Below, piece after piece: positions 50,908 to 62,930 of a stretch of DNA of 64,000 nt (positions are counted from its first letter, which is position 1; the number at the start of each line of letters is the position of its first letter). The position numbers were made by a program, and so were the translations under genes. Source of the stretch: an uncultured Roseovarius sp. (GTDB taxonomy: Bacteria; Pseudomonadota; Alphaproteobacteria; Rhodobacterales; Rhodobacteraceae). Location of the stretch: the NCBI RefSeq assembly GCF_947489715.1, contig NZ_CANLER010000001.1, positions 558,001 to 622,000 on the forward strand, written 5' to 3'. The notes beneath the pieces were generated by a model. That model saw nothing but the letters and a program-made list of their open reading frames with translations. It ran no database searches and was not told where the DNA came from.

Positions 50908-53900
50908 ATGAACCAGACGAGCGATCAGAAAACTCTCCCGGTGCGTCGCAAGCGCCGCTGGACCTGGCTGTTGCTGGGGCTGGTCAGCATGCTGGTGGCC
51001 GGAGCTTTCTATGGAATGTCACTGGTTGGTACGCAAATTACCGCGCCCGAGTGGGTGCGGCAAAAGATCGTTTCCCGGCTGAACTCTGACCAGACGGAAT
51101 TTGATGTCGCGATTGGTGAGGTTGCGGTGGTTATGCAAGAGGGCTGGAAACCGCGCCTCTTGTTGCGGAACCTTCGGGTCAGCGATGCGGCCGGGGCGCC
51201 GCTCGTGAACCTCTCTGACATTGCTGGGACTGTCGCGCTCAGACCATTGCTGCAGGGGCAATTGCAACCAACCTCGATCCGGCTTTCCGGCGCACGGCTC
51301 ATTCTGCGCCGCTCCGCGGATGGCGTCTTTGATCTGGCACTTGGTGATACGGTCAAATCGGTCGATCAGGCACCGAACATCGCTGCATTGGTCGATGATC
51401 TGGATGCGTTTTTGACGCGTGACAGATTTACGGCGCTCAATCGGATCAGCGCCGAAAACCTGAGCATCCAATTCGACGACCGACGCGCCAACCGGTCATG
51501 GACAGTGGATGGCGGGCGGTTGGGCCTGACGCGTGACGGGGATGATCTGAACATCCGGGGCGATTTTGCGCTTTTGGGCGGGCGCGATTACGCCACCACG
51601 CTTGAGATGAGCTATAGCGGTCGCATTGGCAGCACCGCTGCGGACCTCGGGCTGAGTTTCGAGGACATGACGACCGATGACATCGCCGGACAATCTCCGG
51701 CCCTGGCCTGGCTCAGCGCACTCAAGGCGCCGATTTCCGGTGCTTTGCGCACTTCGGTCAGGCCGGATGGCACCTTCGGGCCGCTCAATGCAACCTTGCA
51801 GATCGGTGAAGGTGTTTTGCAACCGACCGAAGCGACCGAACCCGTCGCCTTTACCTCGGCCCGCAGCTATTTCACTTACGATCCGGTCATGCAGACCATG
51901 CAGTTTGACGATCTGTCGGTTGTCAGCAACTGGGTGACCGCCCGGGCTGCAGGTCGCGCGACCTTGATGAATGTCGAAAATGGCTTGCCCGAGGAAATAC
52001 TGGGTCAGATTTCGGTGACCGAGATCACTGCAAACCCGAACGAAATCTATGCCGAACCGATTTCGCTGGCCGGTGCCAATATGGATGTCCGTTTGCAGAT
52101 TGAGCCTTTTCAATTGTCGCTGGGCCAACTCAGTTTCAGCGATCAGGGCAACACGCTGGTCATGAAAGGGGCAGTCAAGGCCGCGCCTGACGGGTGGGAT
52201 GTGTCGCTGGACGGCCAGATGGATACGCTGACACCCAAGCGTCTGGTCGAGCTTTGGCCGCCGGATTTCGCAGACGGAACCCGAAAATGGATTGACGAAA
52301 GTGTCCAATCCGCTGATCTGAAAAACCTGCAATTTGCACTTCGTATCGCGCCAAGCCGGAAACCAGAAGTGTTTCTTGGGTTCGATTTCGATGGGCTGAA
52401 TACGCGCTTTATGAAGAAGATGCCGCCTATCCAAGAGGCGTCGGGCCATGCGTCGCTCTACGACAACCGCTTTACGATCACGGCCAATAGCGGCCATGTA
52501 GTAGCGGCACAGGGTGGTCGGATTGATGTATCGGGCACCAGTTTCATTGTACCGGATGTGCGCATCAAACGCAGCCCCGCGCGGGTACGCCTGAGCACAT
52601 CCAGTACCATCACCGCCGCGCTTTCGCTGTTGGATGAAGAGCCTTTAAGGATACTTCAAAAGGCCGATCAACCGGTCACGCTGGCAGACGGCCGGGCAAA
52701 ATTGACGGGGCAACTCGACTTTTTGCTAAAAGACAAGCTCAAAACCTCGGAAGTGGCGTTTGACGTCACGGGCGATCTTAGTGGTGTCCGCAGTGAAAAG
52801 CTTGCGCCAGGGCGTCTGATCACCGCTAACAAGCTTCAGGTTTCTGCCGGAAATGAGGCGTTGAAAATTGGCGGTGACGGCCAGATCAGCGGCGTGCCTT
52901 TCACCGGTCAATGGGAATCGGCGCTTGGAACGCAGGCAGATGGCACCAGCCGATTTAATGGCAAGATCGAACTTTCCGAACGCTTTACAGATGCCTTTCG
53001 GATCGGCCTGCCGCCGGGTGCGATTTCGGGGGCAGGGCAAGCAGACATCACGATTGAACTGGCGCGGGATGCGCCGGGACGTTTTTCGCTTTCCTCCAAT
53101 CTAATCGGTGTCGGGCTTCGCCTTCGGCAATTGGGCTGGGCGCTGTCGCAAAAGGCATCGGGTACGCTGATTGTTGCGGGCCAGCTTGGGCAACCGCCGA
53201 CAATTGAAACGGTAAGTCTTGATGCCGGCGGTCTGGTTGCACGCGGCAGTATCCAGCTTTATCCTTCGGGCGGCTTGAACCGGGCGTCGTTTTCGCAGGT
53301 CAAACTGGGTACATGGCTGGATGCGCCGGTCGATCTGATCGGACGCGGGGCAGGGGCCTCGCCTGCGGTTCATGTCCGGGGCGGCAGCATCGACCTGCGC
53401 CAGACCTCGTTGGCAAGTGGCGGTGGCTCTCAACGTGGCAAGCAGGGCGGGCCGATCACCCTTGAACTGAATTGGCTGCTGATCTCTGAAAGCATCGGAC
53501 TGACCAATTTCCGCGCGCAGCTTGATACGTCACGGGGTCTTGACGGCAATTTCACGGGCAAAATTAACAATGGTGCGGTGATCAGCGGCCGTGTTGTGCC
53601 GCAAAACGGACGCAGCGCATTCCGTATCCAATCTGAAAATGCGGGCGCGGTCATGGTGTCGGCCGGTCTATTGCAGAATGCACGCGATGGCAAAATGGAT
53701 CTGATCCTGACACCTGCCGGTGAAAAAGGCAGTTATAATGGCAGGCTGGGCATTGATGATTTCCGGGTCAGGGATATTCCCTGGATGGCCGCGCTGATGA
53801 ATGCGGTCAGCGTCATCGGCATTCTGGAACAGATACAAAGTGATGGATTGCATTTCTCCCGGGTGGACGCGAAATTCCACCTATCGCCGGATCGTGTCAC

Positions 53901-54288
53901 CTTGATCGAAAGCAGCGCAGTCGGTGCATCGCTGGGGATATCCATGGACGGCTATTACTATCTGGGTAGCAAGCGGATGGATATGCAGGGCGTGTTTTCA
54001 CCGATCTACCTGGTCAATGCCGTCGGCAGGTTTTTCACCCGCAAGGGCGAGGGGCTTTTTGGGTTCACCTACAAGATCAAGGGGCCAGCGTCGTCCCCTT
54101 CGGTGTCGGTCAATCCGCTATCCGCGCTCACACCGGGCATGTTTCGGGAATTCTTTCGCCGCTCCCCTCCTAAGGTGCAGCGGGGGGCAAGCGATCAACC
54201 AACCACGCAGGCCCCTTCGACCAAACAGGTGCTGCCAAATGAAGAGCCACCGCGCCAACGCAATAACAGCAGTAGCAGGGACCGCTGA
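50908..54288 (+). CDS. Large AsmA/YhdP-like envelope protein (DUF3971)
   Basis: 1126 residues. A basic N-terminus and one membrane anchor ([19 protein letters not shown]) precede a very long beta-rich periplasmic part with AsmA-like repeats, for example [20 protein letters not shown] and [20 protein letters not shown] near the C-terminus. YhdP/TamB/AsmA proteins form lipid-transfer bridges between inner and outer membranes. The tail is Pro/Gln-rich. It is followed after 7 bp by queA. Confidence 0.8.
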   Translation: MNQTSDQKTLPVRRKRRWTWLLLGLVSMLVAGAFYGMSLVGTQITAPEWVRQKIVSRLNSDQTEFDVAIGEVAVVMQEGWKPRLLLRNLRVSDAAGAPLVNLSDIAGTVALRPLLQGQLQPTSIRLSGARLILRRSADGVFDLALGDTVKSVDQAPNIAALVDDLDAFLTRDRFTALNRISAENLSIQFDDRRANRSWTVDGGRLGLTRDGDDLNIRGDFALLGGRDYATTLEMSYSGRIGSTAADLGLSFEDMTTDDIAGQSPALAWLSALKAPISGALRTSVRPDGTFGPLNATLQIGEGVLQPTEATEPVAFTSARSYFTYDPVMQTMQFDDLSVVSNWVTARAAGRATLMNVENGLPEEILGQISVTEITANPNEIYAEPISLAGANMDVRLQIEPFQLSLGQLSFSDQGNTLVMKGAVKAAPDGWDVSLDGQMDTLTPKRLVELWPPDFADGTRKWIDESVQSADLKNLQFALRIAPSRKPEVFLGFDFDGLNTRFMKKMPPIQEASGHASLYDNRFTITANSGHVVAAQGGRIDVSGTSFIVPDVRIKRSPARVRLSTSSTITAALSLLDEEPLRILQKADQPVTLADGRAKLTGQLDFLLKDKLKTSEVAFDVTGDLSGVRSEKLAPGRLITANKLQVSAGNEALKIGGDGQISGVPFTGQWESALGTQADGTSRFNGKIELSERFTDAFRIGLPPGAISGAGQADITIELARDAPGRFSLSSNLIGVGLRLRQLGWALSQKASGTLIVAGQLGQPPTIETVSLDAGGLVARGSIQLYPSGGLNRASFSQVKLGTWLDAPVDLIGRGAGASPAVHVRGGSIDLRQTSLASGGGSQRGKQGGPITLELNWLLISESIGLTNFRAQLDTSRGLDGNFTGKINNGAVISGRVVPQNGRSAFRIQSENAGAVMVSAGLLQNARDGKMDLILTPAGEKGSYNGRLGIDDFRVRDIPWMAALMNAVSVIGILEQIQSDGLHFSRVDAKFHLSPDRVTLIESSAVGASLGISMDGYYYLGSKRMDMQGVFSPIYLVNAVGRFFTRKGEGLFGFTYKIKGPASSPSVSVNPLSALTPGMFREFFRRSPPKVQRGASDQPTTQAPSTKQVLPNEEPPRQRNNSSSRDR

Positions 54289-54295
54289 AAACCCC

Positions 54296-55345
54296 ATGAA
54301 ACTAAGTGATTTCGATTTTGATCTACCCGATGGGCTGATTGCAACGCGTCCGGTCAAACCTCGCAGTGCCGCGCGGCTTTTGGTGGCGGAGGGCAAGCGG
54401 ATCACCGACACACATGTGAATCAATTGCCCGAATGGTTGCGCCCCGGTGACCGGCTGGTACTGAACGATACGCGTGTGATCCCGGCCCGACTCAGCGGGA
54501 CGCGGACGCGCTTGGGCGATGCGGGAACAACCTCGGCCCGGATCGAGGTGACTTTGCTGGATCCCGGCCCCGAAGGCACGTGGAACGCGCTGGTCAAGCC
54601 GCTCAAGAAAATCCGCGAAGGCGAAACGGTGATCTTCTCAGACGAGCTTTCTGCCGAGTTGCTGGGCAAATCCGAAGGTCAGGCGCAGTTGCAGTTCAAT
54701 CTGACAGGCGATGATTTCGACGCCGCCCTGACCGAGGCCGGAGCGATGCCATTACCGCCCTACATTGCCGCCAAACGCCCGGCGGATGCGCAGGACAAGA
54801 CCGATTATCAGACCGTGTTCGCCCGCACGCCAGGCGCCGTTGCCGCGCCCACCGCGTCTCTGCATTTTGACGAACCGTTGTTGAAGATCTTGCAGGACAA
54901 CGGCATCGCATTCACCCATGTCACCCTGCATGTTGGCGCTGGCACCTTTTTGCCGGTCAAGGTCGAGGACGTTAAGACGCATAAAATGCATGCCGAATGG
55001 GGAGAGGTCAGCGCGCAGGCCGCGTCCGAGATCGCTGCCACCAAACAGGCCGGGCATCGCGTGATTCCGGTGGGCACAACCGCCTTGCGCCTGATCGAAA
55101 GCGCTGCGCGCGGTGGACAGATTTCTCCCTGGCGCGGCGAGACCGATATCTTCATCTATCCGGGTTTCCGTTTTCAGGTCGCCGACGCGTTGATGACCAA
55201 TTTCCACCTGCCAAGATCCACACTGATGATGCTGGTCTCGGCGTTGATGGGGCAGGGCACGATACGGCAGATTTATGCCCATGCGATTGCACAGCAATAC
55301 CGGTTTTTCTCTTACGGAGACGCTTCCTTATTGATCCCGGAATAA
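54296..55345 (+). CDS. queA: S-adenosylmethionine:tRNA ribosyltransferase-isomerase
   Basis: 349 residues from ATG 54296; the longer open frame to 53924 overlaps the upstream gene. Family blocks are [55 protein letters not shown], and [19 protein letters not shown]. It moves the ribosyl part of SAM to preQ1 in tRNA, making epoxyqueuosine. No other queuosine gene is adjacent. Confidence 0.93.
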   Translation: MKLSDFDFDLPDGLIATRPVKPRSAARLLVAEGKRITDTHVNQLPEWLRPGDRLVLNDTRVIPARLSGTRTRLGDAGTTSARIEVTLLDPGPEGTWNALVKPLKKIREGETVIFSDELSAELLGKSEGQAQLQFNLTGDDFDAALTEAGAMPLPPYIAAKRPADAQDKTDYQTVFARTPGAVAAPTASLHFDEPLLKILQDNGIAFTHVTLHVGAGTFLPVKVEDVKTHKMHAEWGEVSAQAASEIAATKQAGHRVIPVGTTALRLIESAARGGQISPWRGETDIFIYPGFRFQVADALMTNFHLPRSTLMMLVSALMGQGTIRQIYAHAIAQQYRFFSYGDASLLIPE

Positions 55346-55447
55346 AACACTGTCACGCGGGCCAAATGCGACCCCAACTGAGTCGCTGCCAAGGATGACA
55401 ACGCGGTTTTGCAGTTTACGCTGACAGGAACAATCAGGAGTTCCCCG

Positions 55448-56722
55448 ATGATCAAGGTAATGTCCAGCGCCTGGGCCCTTCTTTTGGGCATGATGCTTTT
55501 GCAGGTCGGCAACGGCCTTCAGGGGACATTGCTTGGCGTGCGCGGCGAGATCGAAGGCTTTACGACCTTTTCCATGTCGCTGGTGATGTCGGGCTATTTC
55601 CTGGGGTTTCTCTTTGGCTCGAAAATGGCACCGGAACTCATCCACCGCGTTGGGCATGTCCGGGTCTTTGCCGCGCTTGGATCGCTGATCTCGGCCGTGC
55701 TGATCCTGTATCCCGCGCTGGCCGATCCCTGGGCCTGGGCCCTTGGCCGGGTGCTGATCGGGTTTTGCTTCTCGGGCGTTTATGTAACTGCTGAAAGCTG
55801 GCTCAACAACGCATCGTCGAATGAAACTCGTGGCCAGGCGCTATCGCTTTACATGATCATGCAGATGGTCGGGATCGTCTCGGCGCAGGGCATCATGGTG
55901 ATGGCAGATGCATCGGGGTATGTGCTTTTTGTCATCGCCTCGGTTTGCGTTTCCGTGGCGTTTGCCCCCATTTTGCTGTCAGTCACCCCGACGCCCGCCT
56001 ATGACACCACCAAACCGATGAGCCTGCGTGAAATTCTGCGCATTTCACCCTTGGGATGTGTCGGTATGCTGCTTCTGGGGGGCGTGTTTTCGGCTCAGTT
56101 CGGGATGGCTGCGGTCTATGGCGCCGAGGCCGGGCTGAGCATTGGACAGATTTCGACATTCGTGGCCACCTTCTATGTGGGCGCCCTGATCGTACAATAT
56201 CCGCTTGGGTATCTTTCAGACCGCATGGATCGGCGTGTATTGATCATGGCGGCAGCACTGGTGGCCGGGGGCGGGGCATTCCTGGCGATGATGTTTGGCA
56301 GCTTCTTCCCGATGCTGCTGATTGGCGCGTTCCTGATCGGGGGTACGACGAACCCCCTTTATTCACTGCTGATTGCTTATACCAACGACTTCCTTGAACC
56401 TGACGATATGGCCGCTGCCGCAGGTGGTATGGTCTTTATCAACGGGCTTGGTGCGGTTGCTGGCCCGATGGTAACCGCCTGGATCATGGGCGCTATTGGT
56501 GCACATGGCTACTTCCTCTTTATCGGCCTTCTGATGTTCAGCATGTCTGCCTATGCCGCCTATCGGATGACCCAGCGTGCCGCGCCTTCGGTCGAGGAAA
56601 CCGACAGCTACACAATGGTTCTGCCGTCGGCCTCACCCATGGCTGTCGCCTTCGCCCAGGAATACGATATCGAAGCCGCCGAGGCCGAAGCCGAATTGCA
56701 AGCGGAAGAGGCAGAAGAGTAA
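55448..56722 (+). CDS. Major facilitator superfamily transporter
   Basis: 424 residues from ATG 55448, with CAGGAG 8 nt upstream. Twelve hydrophobic segments, and the MFS loop DRMDRRVL after segment 8, are seen. A long acidic tail (EAAEAEAELQAEEAEE) ends the protein. It resembles YcaD-like carriers. The substrate is unknown. A small hairpin follows at about 56743-56767. Confidence 0.8.
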   Translation: MIKVMSSAWALLLGMMLLQVGNGLQGTLLGVRGEIEGFTTFSMSLVMSGYFLGFLFGSKMAPELIHRVGHVRVFAALGSLISAVLILYPALADPWAWALGRVLIGFCFSGVYVTAESWLNNASSNETRGQALSLYMIMQMVGIVSAQGIMVMADASGYVLFVIASVCVSVAFAPILLSVTPTPAYDTTKPMSLREILRISPLGCVGMLLLGGVFSAQFGMAAVYGAEAGLSIGQISTFVATFYVGALIVQYPLGYLSDRMDRRVLIMAAALVAGGGAFLAMMFGSFFPMLLIGAFLIGGTTNPLYSLLIAYTNDFLEPDDMAAAAGGMVFINGLGAVAGPMVTAWIMGAIGAHGYFLFIGLLMFSMSAYAAYRMTQRAAPSVEETDSYTMVLPSASPMAVAFAQEYDIEAAEAEAELQAEEAEE

Positions 56723-56825
56723 CACTCACCTCTATGTGACGTCCGGTAGTATTAATTTACTATCCGGCTTGGTAACAGTTGAGTAACGTGAATTAGTAAA
56801 TCATAGGAAACCCAAGGAGATACCT

Positions 56826-57413
56826 ATGGTCGCGCCGGACGATGTACTGAGTTTTTGGTTGGATGATGTGGGACAGGCGGGCTGGTACGAAGCTTCGCCC
56901 GAACTGGACCAGAAGATCCGGGATCGCTTTGAAGAGGCATGGCATGAAGCCCGAGAAGGCCGGTTTGGTCTTTGGCTGACATACCCTTCAGGCACCTTGG
57001 CTTACCTTATCCTGATGGATCAGCTTCCCCGCAACATGTTCCGTGGAGAGGGCTCAGCCTTTGCCACTGACCGCCATGCGCTGGCCGCCGCCAAGGCTGC
57101 CATCCATCGCAAATGGGATATGCGGATTGATGAACCCGCACGGCAGTTCTTTTATCTGCCGCTGATGCATTCCGAGAACCTGTGTGATCAGGATCGCTGC
57201 ATCAGGCTGATCTGCGAACGGATGCCGAAAAATGGACCCAGCAACCTGCTGCACGCGCGTGCCCACCGCGAAGTGATCCGCATGTTTGGTCGCTTCCCCT
57301 ATCGCAACAAGGCCCTTGGGCGGGAGTGCATCGCGGTGGAGCGTGAGTACATCGCGGATGGCGGTTATGGTGCGACGCTGCGGGATTTGCAAGCTGGCGA
57401 CGCCGCCGCCTGA
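56826..57413 (+). CDS. DUF924 family protein
   Basis: 195 residues with the DUF924 pattern: VLSFWLDDVGQAGWYEASPELD, LILMDQLPRNMFRG, FFYLPLMHSENLCDQ and RFPYRNKALGRE. The fold is an alpha-helical, TPR-like repeat. The function is unknown. It has AAGGAGATACCT before the ATG. It is followed by lpdA after 124 bp. Confidence 0.82.
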   Translation: MVAPDDVLSFWLDDVGQAGWYEASPELDQKIRDRFEEAWHEAREGRFGLWLTYPSGTLAYLILMDQLPRNMFRGEGSAFATDRHALAAAKAAIHRKWDMRIDEPARQFFYLPLMHSENLCDQDRCIRLICERMPKNGPSNLLHARAHREVIRMFGRFPYRNKALGRECIAVEREYIADGGYGATLRDLQAGDAAA

Positions 57414-57537
57414 TCTTCCTTCGAAATAACCCGGTCCAGAAGGCGCCGCGGCGAAATGCTGCGGTCGCAAATTGCTGCGTTGCTGCGTCTGCAAAGATAG
57501 TTTAATATCAAACTAATTCTGGAATTCGGAGAACCTC

Positions 57538-58932
57538 ATGGCGTCCAAATCTTTTGATATGATTGTAATCGGGGCCGGACCCGGCGGCTATGTGGCTGCC
57601 ATTCGCGGTGCCCAAAACGGATTGAACGTTGCAATTGTCGAGCGTGAACATATGGGCGGCATCTGCCTGAACTGGGGCTGCATCCCGACCAAGGCGTTGC
57701 TGCGCTCGTCCGAGGTGTTTCACCTGATGCACCGCGCTAAAGAATTCGGTCTCAAGGCGGATGGGATCGACTATGATCTTGATGCCGTGGTCAAACGCTC
57801 ACGTGGCGTGGCCAAACAGTTGAATGGCGGTGTTGGCCACCTTCTGAAAAAGAACAAAGTGACGGCCGTCATGGGTGCGGCCACGCTGACTGGTAAAGGC
57901 AAGGTCAGCGTTAAGACCGACAAGGGCACCGAAGAACTGACCGCCAAGAACATCATTCTGGCCACGGGTGCGCGCGCCCGCGAATTGCCGGGGCTTGAGG
58001 CTGACGGAGATCTGGTCTGGACCTATAAACATGCGCTGTTGCCGCCCCGCATGCCAAAGAAATTGCTGGTTATCGGCTCGGGCGCGATCGGCATTGAATT
58101 CGCCAGTTTCTACAACACGCTGGGTGCCGACACGACCGTGGTCGAGGTAATGGATCGTGTTCTACCTGTCGAAGACGCCGAAATCAGTGCCTTCGCGAAG
58201 AAGGCGTTTGAAAAGCAAGGCATGAAGATCATGCAAAAGGCGATGGTCAAACAGCTTGATCGCGCCAAGGGCAAAGTGACCGCTCATATCGAGGTCGGTG
58301 GCAAGGTTGAAAAGCACGATTTCGATACCGTGATTTCTGCCGTAGGCATTGTCGGCAATGTCGAAGGTTTGGGGCTGGAGGAACTGGGCGTGAAGGTTGA
58401 CCGCACCCATGTTGTGACCGATGAATTCTGTCGCACCGGTGTCGATGGCCTCTATGCGATCGGCGATATTGCCGGCGCGCCCTGGCTTGCGCACAAAGCG
58501 AGCCATGAGGGTGTGATGGTCGCGGATCTGGTCGCTGGTAAACATGCGCACCCGGTCAAACCAGAAAGTATTGCGGGTTGTACCTATTGCCATCCGCAAG
58601 TCGCATCAGTTGGTCTAACCGAGGCCAAGGCGAAAGAAGCAGGCTTTGACGTCAAGGTCGGACGCTTCCCCTTCATCGGCAACGGCAAGGCGATTGCGCT
58701 TGGTGAACCGGAAGGGATGGTCAAAACCATCTTTGACAAGAAAACCGGAGAGTTGCTGGGGGCCCATATGATTGGCGCCGAAGTGACCGAGCTTATCCAG
58801 GGTTACGTTGTTGGTCGTCAGCTTGAAACCACCGAAGAAGACCTGATGAACACTGTCTTCCCGCACCCCACGCTATCAGAAATGATGCACGAGAGCGTGC
58901 TGGATGCCTATGGTAAGGTCATTCATATCTGA
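57538..58932 (+). CDS. lpdA: Dihydrolipoyl dehydrogenase (E3)
   Basis: 464 residues: FAD-binding GAGPGGYVAAI (12-22), the redox disulfide C43/C48 in GGICLNWGCIPTKALL, the NAD-binding VIGSGAIGIEFASFY, and the C-terminal His/Glu pair in HPHPTLSEMMHES. It re-oxidises lipoamide in pyruvate and 2-oxoglutarate dehydrogenase complexes. The E1/E2 genes are not in the window, so it stands alone. A good terminator follows. Confidence 0.93.
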   Translation: MASKSFDMIVIGAGPGGYVAAIRGAQNGLNVAIVEREHMGGICLNWGCIPTKALLRSSEVFHLMHRAKEFGLKADGIDYDLDAVVKRSRGVAKQLNGGVGHLLKKNKVTAVMGAATLTGKGKVSVKTDKGTEELTAKNIILATGARARELPGLEADGDLVWTYKHALLPPRMPKKLLVIGSGAIGIEFASFYNTLGADTTVVEVMDRVLPVEDAEISAFAKKAFEKQGMKIMQKAMVKQLDRAKGKVTAHIEVGGKVEKHDFDTVISAVGIVGNVEGLGLEELGVKVDRTHVVTDEFCRTGVDGLYAIGDIAGAPWLAHKASHEGVMVADLVAGKHAHPVKPESIAGCTYCHPQVASVGLTEAKAKEAGFDVKVGRFPFIGNGKAIALGEPEGMVKTIFDKKTGELLGAHMIGAEVTELIQGYVVGRQLETTEEDLMNTVFPHPTLSEMMHESVLDAYGKVIHI

Positions 58933-58978
58933 CACGTATCTGGCGCGACTTTTGTCGCGTCGCTGACCGGAAAATTCA

Positions 58979-59010
58979 CCCTCGCGCCGCGTGTCGGCCG
59001 AGGGTTTTTT
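58979..59010 (+). terminator. Rho-independent terminator of lpdA
   Basis: The stem CCCTCG/CGAGGG has inner GCC/GGC pairing and a short loop, followed at once by TTTTTT. It lies 46 bp after the lpdA stop. Confidence 0.8.
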
Positions 59011-59146
59011 GATCTGACCACGCCATTTAACCCCCAATATGCGGATTTGTGAAACGCTGTGTTAACCTCTTGGAAACACATCTTTTACTTGTATCGGCTA
59101 TTCTTTGGTTCTCGCTCAACAGGGCGAATCCATCAGGAGAATCCCG

Positions 59147-59749
59147 ATGACCGCACATCCGAAACACTTTTGTCTCGCTGCGTTCGCTATATTCGTGGCC
59201 GTGCCGGTATCGGCGCAACAGGCGTGGGATGGGCCATATTTGGGCGTTCATGTTGGGGCGGTAACCTCAGATCTCTCAAATGGTATCGCGGCAACGCCGG
59301 GCCCGTCAGGCACCACGTCGGGTATGGTTGGCGGCTTCCAGCTTGGATATAACTGGCAGAGCGGCAGCTCTGTTCTGGGGGCCGAGGCTGACGTGACCCT
59401 CACCGATATCAGCGACCGTTTTGTTGGTGGCGCTTTTGATGAGGACATGATGACCTCACTGCGCATTCGCGCCGGGGTGACACAGGGTGAAACGCTGTTT
59501 TTCGGTTCTTTCGGTGTTGCCTGGACGGAACAGCACACGTCGCTGACCGGTACGGGGTCCAGCAGCGATTTCGAACCCGGCCTGATGCTGGGCGCCGGAG
59601 CAGAACGGTTTCTGTGGAACAATATCGCTGGCCGTGTCGAGGCCTATTATGTCGACGCCCCGGCTGAGACACGTAACATCGGTGGCACAGCTGCGGCGAA
59701 TGGCTCGGAAAACGTGATCTTCCGCGCCGGTCTCAGCCTGCATTTCTAA
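59147..59749 (+). CDS. Outer-membrane beta-barrel protein (OmpA/Omp25-like)
   Basis: 200 residues from ATG 59147 with AGGAGA upstream; an earlier in-frame start at 59105 adds a non-signal stretch. A signal peptide ends near VSAQQ. Alternating beta-strand patterns (WDGPYLGVHVGAVTSDL, GGFQLGYNWQSGSSVLGAE) and a C-terminal aromatic residue (RAGLSLHF) fit an eight-stranded barrel inserted by BamA. There is no periplasmic OmpA domain. The role is structural or unknown. Confidence 0.8.
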   Translation: MTAHPKHFCLAAFAIFVAVPVSAQQAWDGPYLGVHVGAVTSDLSNGIAATPGPSGTTSGMVGGFQLGYNWQSGSSVLGAEADVTLTDISDRFVGGAFDEDMMTSLRIRAGVTQGETLFFGSFGVAWTEQHTSLTGTGSSSDFEPGLMLGAGAERFLWNNIAGRVEAYYVDAPAETRNIGGTAAANGSENVIFRAGLSLHF

Positions 59750-59924
59750 TCAGACGCTCTTCGCACGACGATTCCTGACATTTCCCGTCAGCATGCGCCT
59801 GTCGGTATTATCCCTCGCTGCGAAAACCTGCGCCGAAACTCTTATGTTCGCTTATTGTTCGCATTTTTGACTTGGAAGAACCCGCCGCCTCAACTATCTG
59901 TAACCCACTGACACGGGGGAGCTG

Positions 59925-62783
59925 ATGGCCGATCTCAAGAAAATCGAGGTACGCGGCGCACGCGAGCACAATCTGGCATCAATCGACGTGGATATTCCGC
60001 GCGATGAACTGGTTGTAATCACAGGCCTTTCCGGGTCAGGCAAATCCAGCCTGGCATTTGATACCATCTATGCCGAAGGCCAGCGCCGCTATGTCGAATC
60101 GTTGTCCGCCTATGCCCGTCAATTCCTCAATATGATGGAAAAGCCGGACGTTGATCACATCAGCGGTTTGTCCCCGGCGATTTCGATCGAGCAAAAGACA
60201 ACCTCCAAGAACCCGCGTTCCACCGTTGGCACCGTGACCGAAATCTATGACTATATGCGGCTACTTTTTGCGCGCGTCGGCACACCTTATTCGCCCGCCA
60301 CCGGCAAACCGATCGAGGCACAGCAGGTTCAGGATATGGTCGACCGCGTCATGGCGATGGAGGAGGGGCTGCGCGCCTATCTTCTGGCACCCATCGTGCG
60401 CGACCGCAAAGGGGAATACCGAAAGGAATTCCTAGAACTGCGCAAGCAGGGGTTTCAGCGCGTCAAGGTCGATGGCCAATTCTACGATCTGGATGAACCG
60501 CCCACGCTCGACAAGAAATACCGCCACGATATTGACGTTGTGGTCGACCGGATTGTGGTCAAAACGGGCCTTGAGACCCGTCTGGCTGACAGTTTCCGCA
60601 CCGCGCTTGATCTGGCAGACGGTATCGCCGTTCTGGAAACCGCGCCCAAAGAAGGCGATCCCGACCGCATCACCTTCAGCGAAAATTTCGCCTGTCCGGT
60701 CAGTGGATTCACCATCCCCGAGATCGAGCCACGCCTGTTTTCCTTCAACGCCCCCTTTGGGGCCTGCCCGGAATGTGACGGGCTTGGCGCAGAGCTATTT
60801 TTCGATGAACGCCTCGTTGTGCCCGATCAGAACCTGAAAATCTACGACGGTGCGCTGGCCCCCTGGCGCAAGGGAAAATCGCCCTATTTCCTGCAAACGA
60901 TCGAAGCCATCGCCAAGCATTACGAGTTCGACAAGAACACCAAGTGGAAAGATCTTCCCGCCCATATCCAGCAGGTCTTTCTCTATGGGTCGGGCGATGA
61001 GGAAATCCAGTTCCGCTATGATGAAGGTGGTCGCGTCTACCAGGTCAGCCGTGTGTTCGAGGGTGTTATTCCCAACATGGAACGCCGCTACCGCGAGACC
61101 GACAGCAACTGGATTCGCGAAGAGTTTGAGCGCTATCAGAACAATCGTTCCTGTGGGGCGTGCGGTGGCTTCCGCCTGAGGGAAGAGGCGCTGGCCGTCA
61201 AAATCGCTGGTCTGCATGTGGGTGAAGTGGTGCAGATGTCGATCCGCGAGGCGTTTGACTGGTGCCAGACCGTCCCCGAAAGCCTGACCAAGCAGAAGAA
61301 CGAAATTGCGCATGCGATCCTCAAAGAAATCCGCGAACGGCTGGGCTTCCTGAATAATGTCGGCCTTGAATACCTGACCCTCAGCCGTAATGCCGGCACG
61401 CTTTCAGGCGGTGAAAGTCAGCGTATCCGGCTGGCCAGCCAGATCGGTAGCGGCCTCACGGGCGTGCTCTACGTGCTGGATGAGCCGTCTATTGGTTTGC
61501 ATCAGCGCGACAATGGTCGTCTTCTGGAAACCCTCAAGAACCTGCGAGATCAGGGAAATACCGTGATCGTCGTCGAACATGACGAAGAGGCGATCCGCAC
61601 TGCCGACTATGTGTTCGATATCGGTCCGGGTGCGGGGGTACATGGGGGGCGCGTCGTCAGTCATGGCACGCCCGATCACATCGCCAGCGATCCAGCCTCG
61701 ATCACTGGGCAGTATCTGTCGGGCCAACGTGAGATTGAATTTGCCAGCGACAGGCGCAAGGGAAATGGCAAAAAACTCAAAGTTGTCAAGGCGACAGGCA
61801 ACAATCTTAAAGAAGTGACGGCGGAGTTTCCGCTGGGCAAATTCGTATGCGTCACCGGTGTGTCTGGCGGCGGTAAATCGACGCTGACGATTGAAACGCT
61901 GTTCAAAACCGCTTCGATGCGCCTTAACGGTGCGCGTCAGACACCTGCGCCCTGTGAGACCATCAAGGGATTGGAGCATCTGGATAAGGTGATCGACATC
62001 GATCAGCGCCCGATTGGCCGCACACCCCGGTCGAACCCGGCCACCTATACCGGCGCTTTCACCCCGATCCGCGACTGGTTTGCGGGTCTGCCAGAAGCCA
62101 AGGCACGCGGATACAAGCCCGGACGTTTCAGCTTCAACGTCAAAGGCGGGCGTTGCGAGGCGTGTCAGGGTGATGGGCTGATCAAGATCGAAATGCACTT
62201 CCTGCCAGATGTCTACGTCACTTGCGAGACTTGTCAGGGCAAGCGTTACAACCGTGAGACGCTGGAGATTACCTTCAAGGGCAAGTCCATTGCCGATGTA
62301 CTGGACATGACTGTCGAAGACGCTCAGGAGTTCTTCAAGGCAGTACCCTCGATCCGCGAGAAGATGGACGCGCTCAGCCGGGTTGGTCTGGGCTATATCA
62401 AGGTCGGTCAGCAGGCAACGACGCTTTCAGGCGGTGAGGCGCAGCGGGTAAAACTTTCGAAGGAGCTTGCGAAACGCTCCACCGGGCGCACGCTCTATAT
62501 CCTTGATGAGCCCACGACGGGTCTGCATTTCGAAGATGTGAAAAAGCTTTTGCAAGTGCTCCACGAACTAGTGGAGACGGGCAATACCGTGATCGTGATC
62601 GAACATAACCTCGATGTGGTGAAAACCGCGGACTGGATCATCGACATTGGTCCCGAAGGCGGCGACGGGGGCGGTCAGATTGTTGCCACGGGCACACCAG
62701 AGGCGGTCGCCGAGGTGCCTGCCAGCCATACAGGCCACTATCTGAAAGATATGCTCAAGCCCCGAAAAGTAGCCGCTGAATAG
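59925..62783 (+). CDS. uvrA: Excinuclease ABC subunit A
   Basis: 952 residues with two ABC modules. Walker A motifs are GLSGSGKSS and GVSGGGKST; signatures are [17 protein letters not shown] and [17 protein letters not shown]. Zinc-finger Cys pairs are visible (CPECDG with CGACGG; CEACQG with CETCQG). It scans DNA for bulky damage and loads UvrB. The GGGGGAGC ribosome-binding site precedes the ATG. Confidence 0.97.
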   Translation: MADLKKIEVRGAREHNLASIDVDIPRDELVVITGLSGSGKSSLAFDTIYAEGQRRYVESLSAYARQFLNMMEKPDVDHISGLSPAISIEQKTTSKNPRSTVGTVTEIYDYMRLLFARVGTPYSPATGKPIEAQQVQDMVDRVMAMEEGLRAYLLAPIVRDRKGEYRKEFLELRKQGFQRVKVDGQFYDLDEPPTLDKKYRHDIDVVVDRIVVKTGLETRLADSFRTALDLADGIAVLETAPKEGDPDRITFSENFACPVSGFTIPEIEPRLFSFNAPFGACPECDGLGAELFFDERLVVPDQNLKIYDGALAPWRKGKSPYFLQTIEAIAKHYEFDKNTKWKDLPAHIQQVFLYGSGDEEIQFRYDEGGRVYQVSRVFEGVIPNMERRYRETDSNWIREEFERYQNNRSCGACGGFRLREEALAVKIAGLHVGEVVQMSIREAFDWCQTVPESLTKQKNEIAHAILKEIRERLGFLNNVGLEYLTLSRNAGTLSGGESQRIRLASQIGSGLTGVLYVLDEPSIGLHQRDNGRLLETLKNLRDQGNTVIVVEHDEEAIRTADYVFDIGPGAGVHGGRVVSHGTPDHIASDPASITGQYLSGQREIEFASDRRKGNGKKLKVVKATGNNLKEVTAEFPLGKFVCVTGVSGGGKSTLTIETLFKTASMRLNGARQTPAPCETIKGLEHLDKVIDIDQRPIGRTPRSNPATYTGAFTPIRDWFAGLPEAKARGYKPGRFSFNVKGGRCEACQGDGLIKIEMHFLPDVYVTCETCQGKRYNRETLEITFKGKSIADVLDMTVEDAQEFFKAVPSIREKMDALSRVGLGYIKVGQQATTLSGGEAQRVKLSKELAKRSTGRTLYILDEPTTGLHFEDVKKLLQVLHELVETGNTVIVIEHNLDVVKTADWIIDIGPEGGDGGGQIVATGTPEAVAEVPASHTGHYLKDMLKPRKVAAE

Positions 62784-62809
62784 CCGTATAGCGTCTGACA
62801 CTCGCCCAT

Positions 62810-62866
62810 GTCCGAAATCGGCAAAATGACTGAAAGAGCGCAACGCGAGGTTGCCTGATTTCGGAC
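62810..62866. repeat. Hairpin between uvrA and infC
   Basis: The arms GTCCGAAATC/GATTTCGGAC (10 bp) extend, after a one-base bulge, by GGCAA/TTGCC around a loop of about 26 nt. It lies between convergent genes and has no U-tract. It may serve as a shared 3' structure. Confidence 0.45.
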
Positions 62867-62872
62867 GGGGAA

Positions 62873-62911
62873 GTGTACACAATCGGCGTACACTGTTTAC
62901 ACTGTGTACAC
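62873..62911. repeat. Two GTGTACAC palindromes with intervening TACAC repeats
   Basis: GTGTACAC occurs at 62873-62880 and again at 62904-62911, 31 bp apart (about three helical turns), with GTACAC and TTACAC between them. The order suggests a protein-binding array or a small repeat. It lies 20 bp past the infC stop. Confidence 0.35.
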
Positions 62912-62930
62912 CTGCGCATTGCCTTGACGA

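Noticed and set aside
51496..52497. Long minus-strand open frame (333 codons) inside the AsmA-like gene
   Set aside because: It lies antisense to a clear gene, is rich in Arg/His/Gln as GC-shadow frames are, and has no domain.
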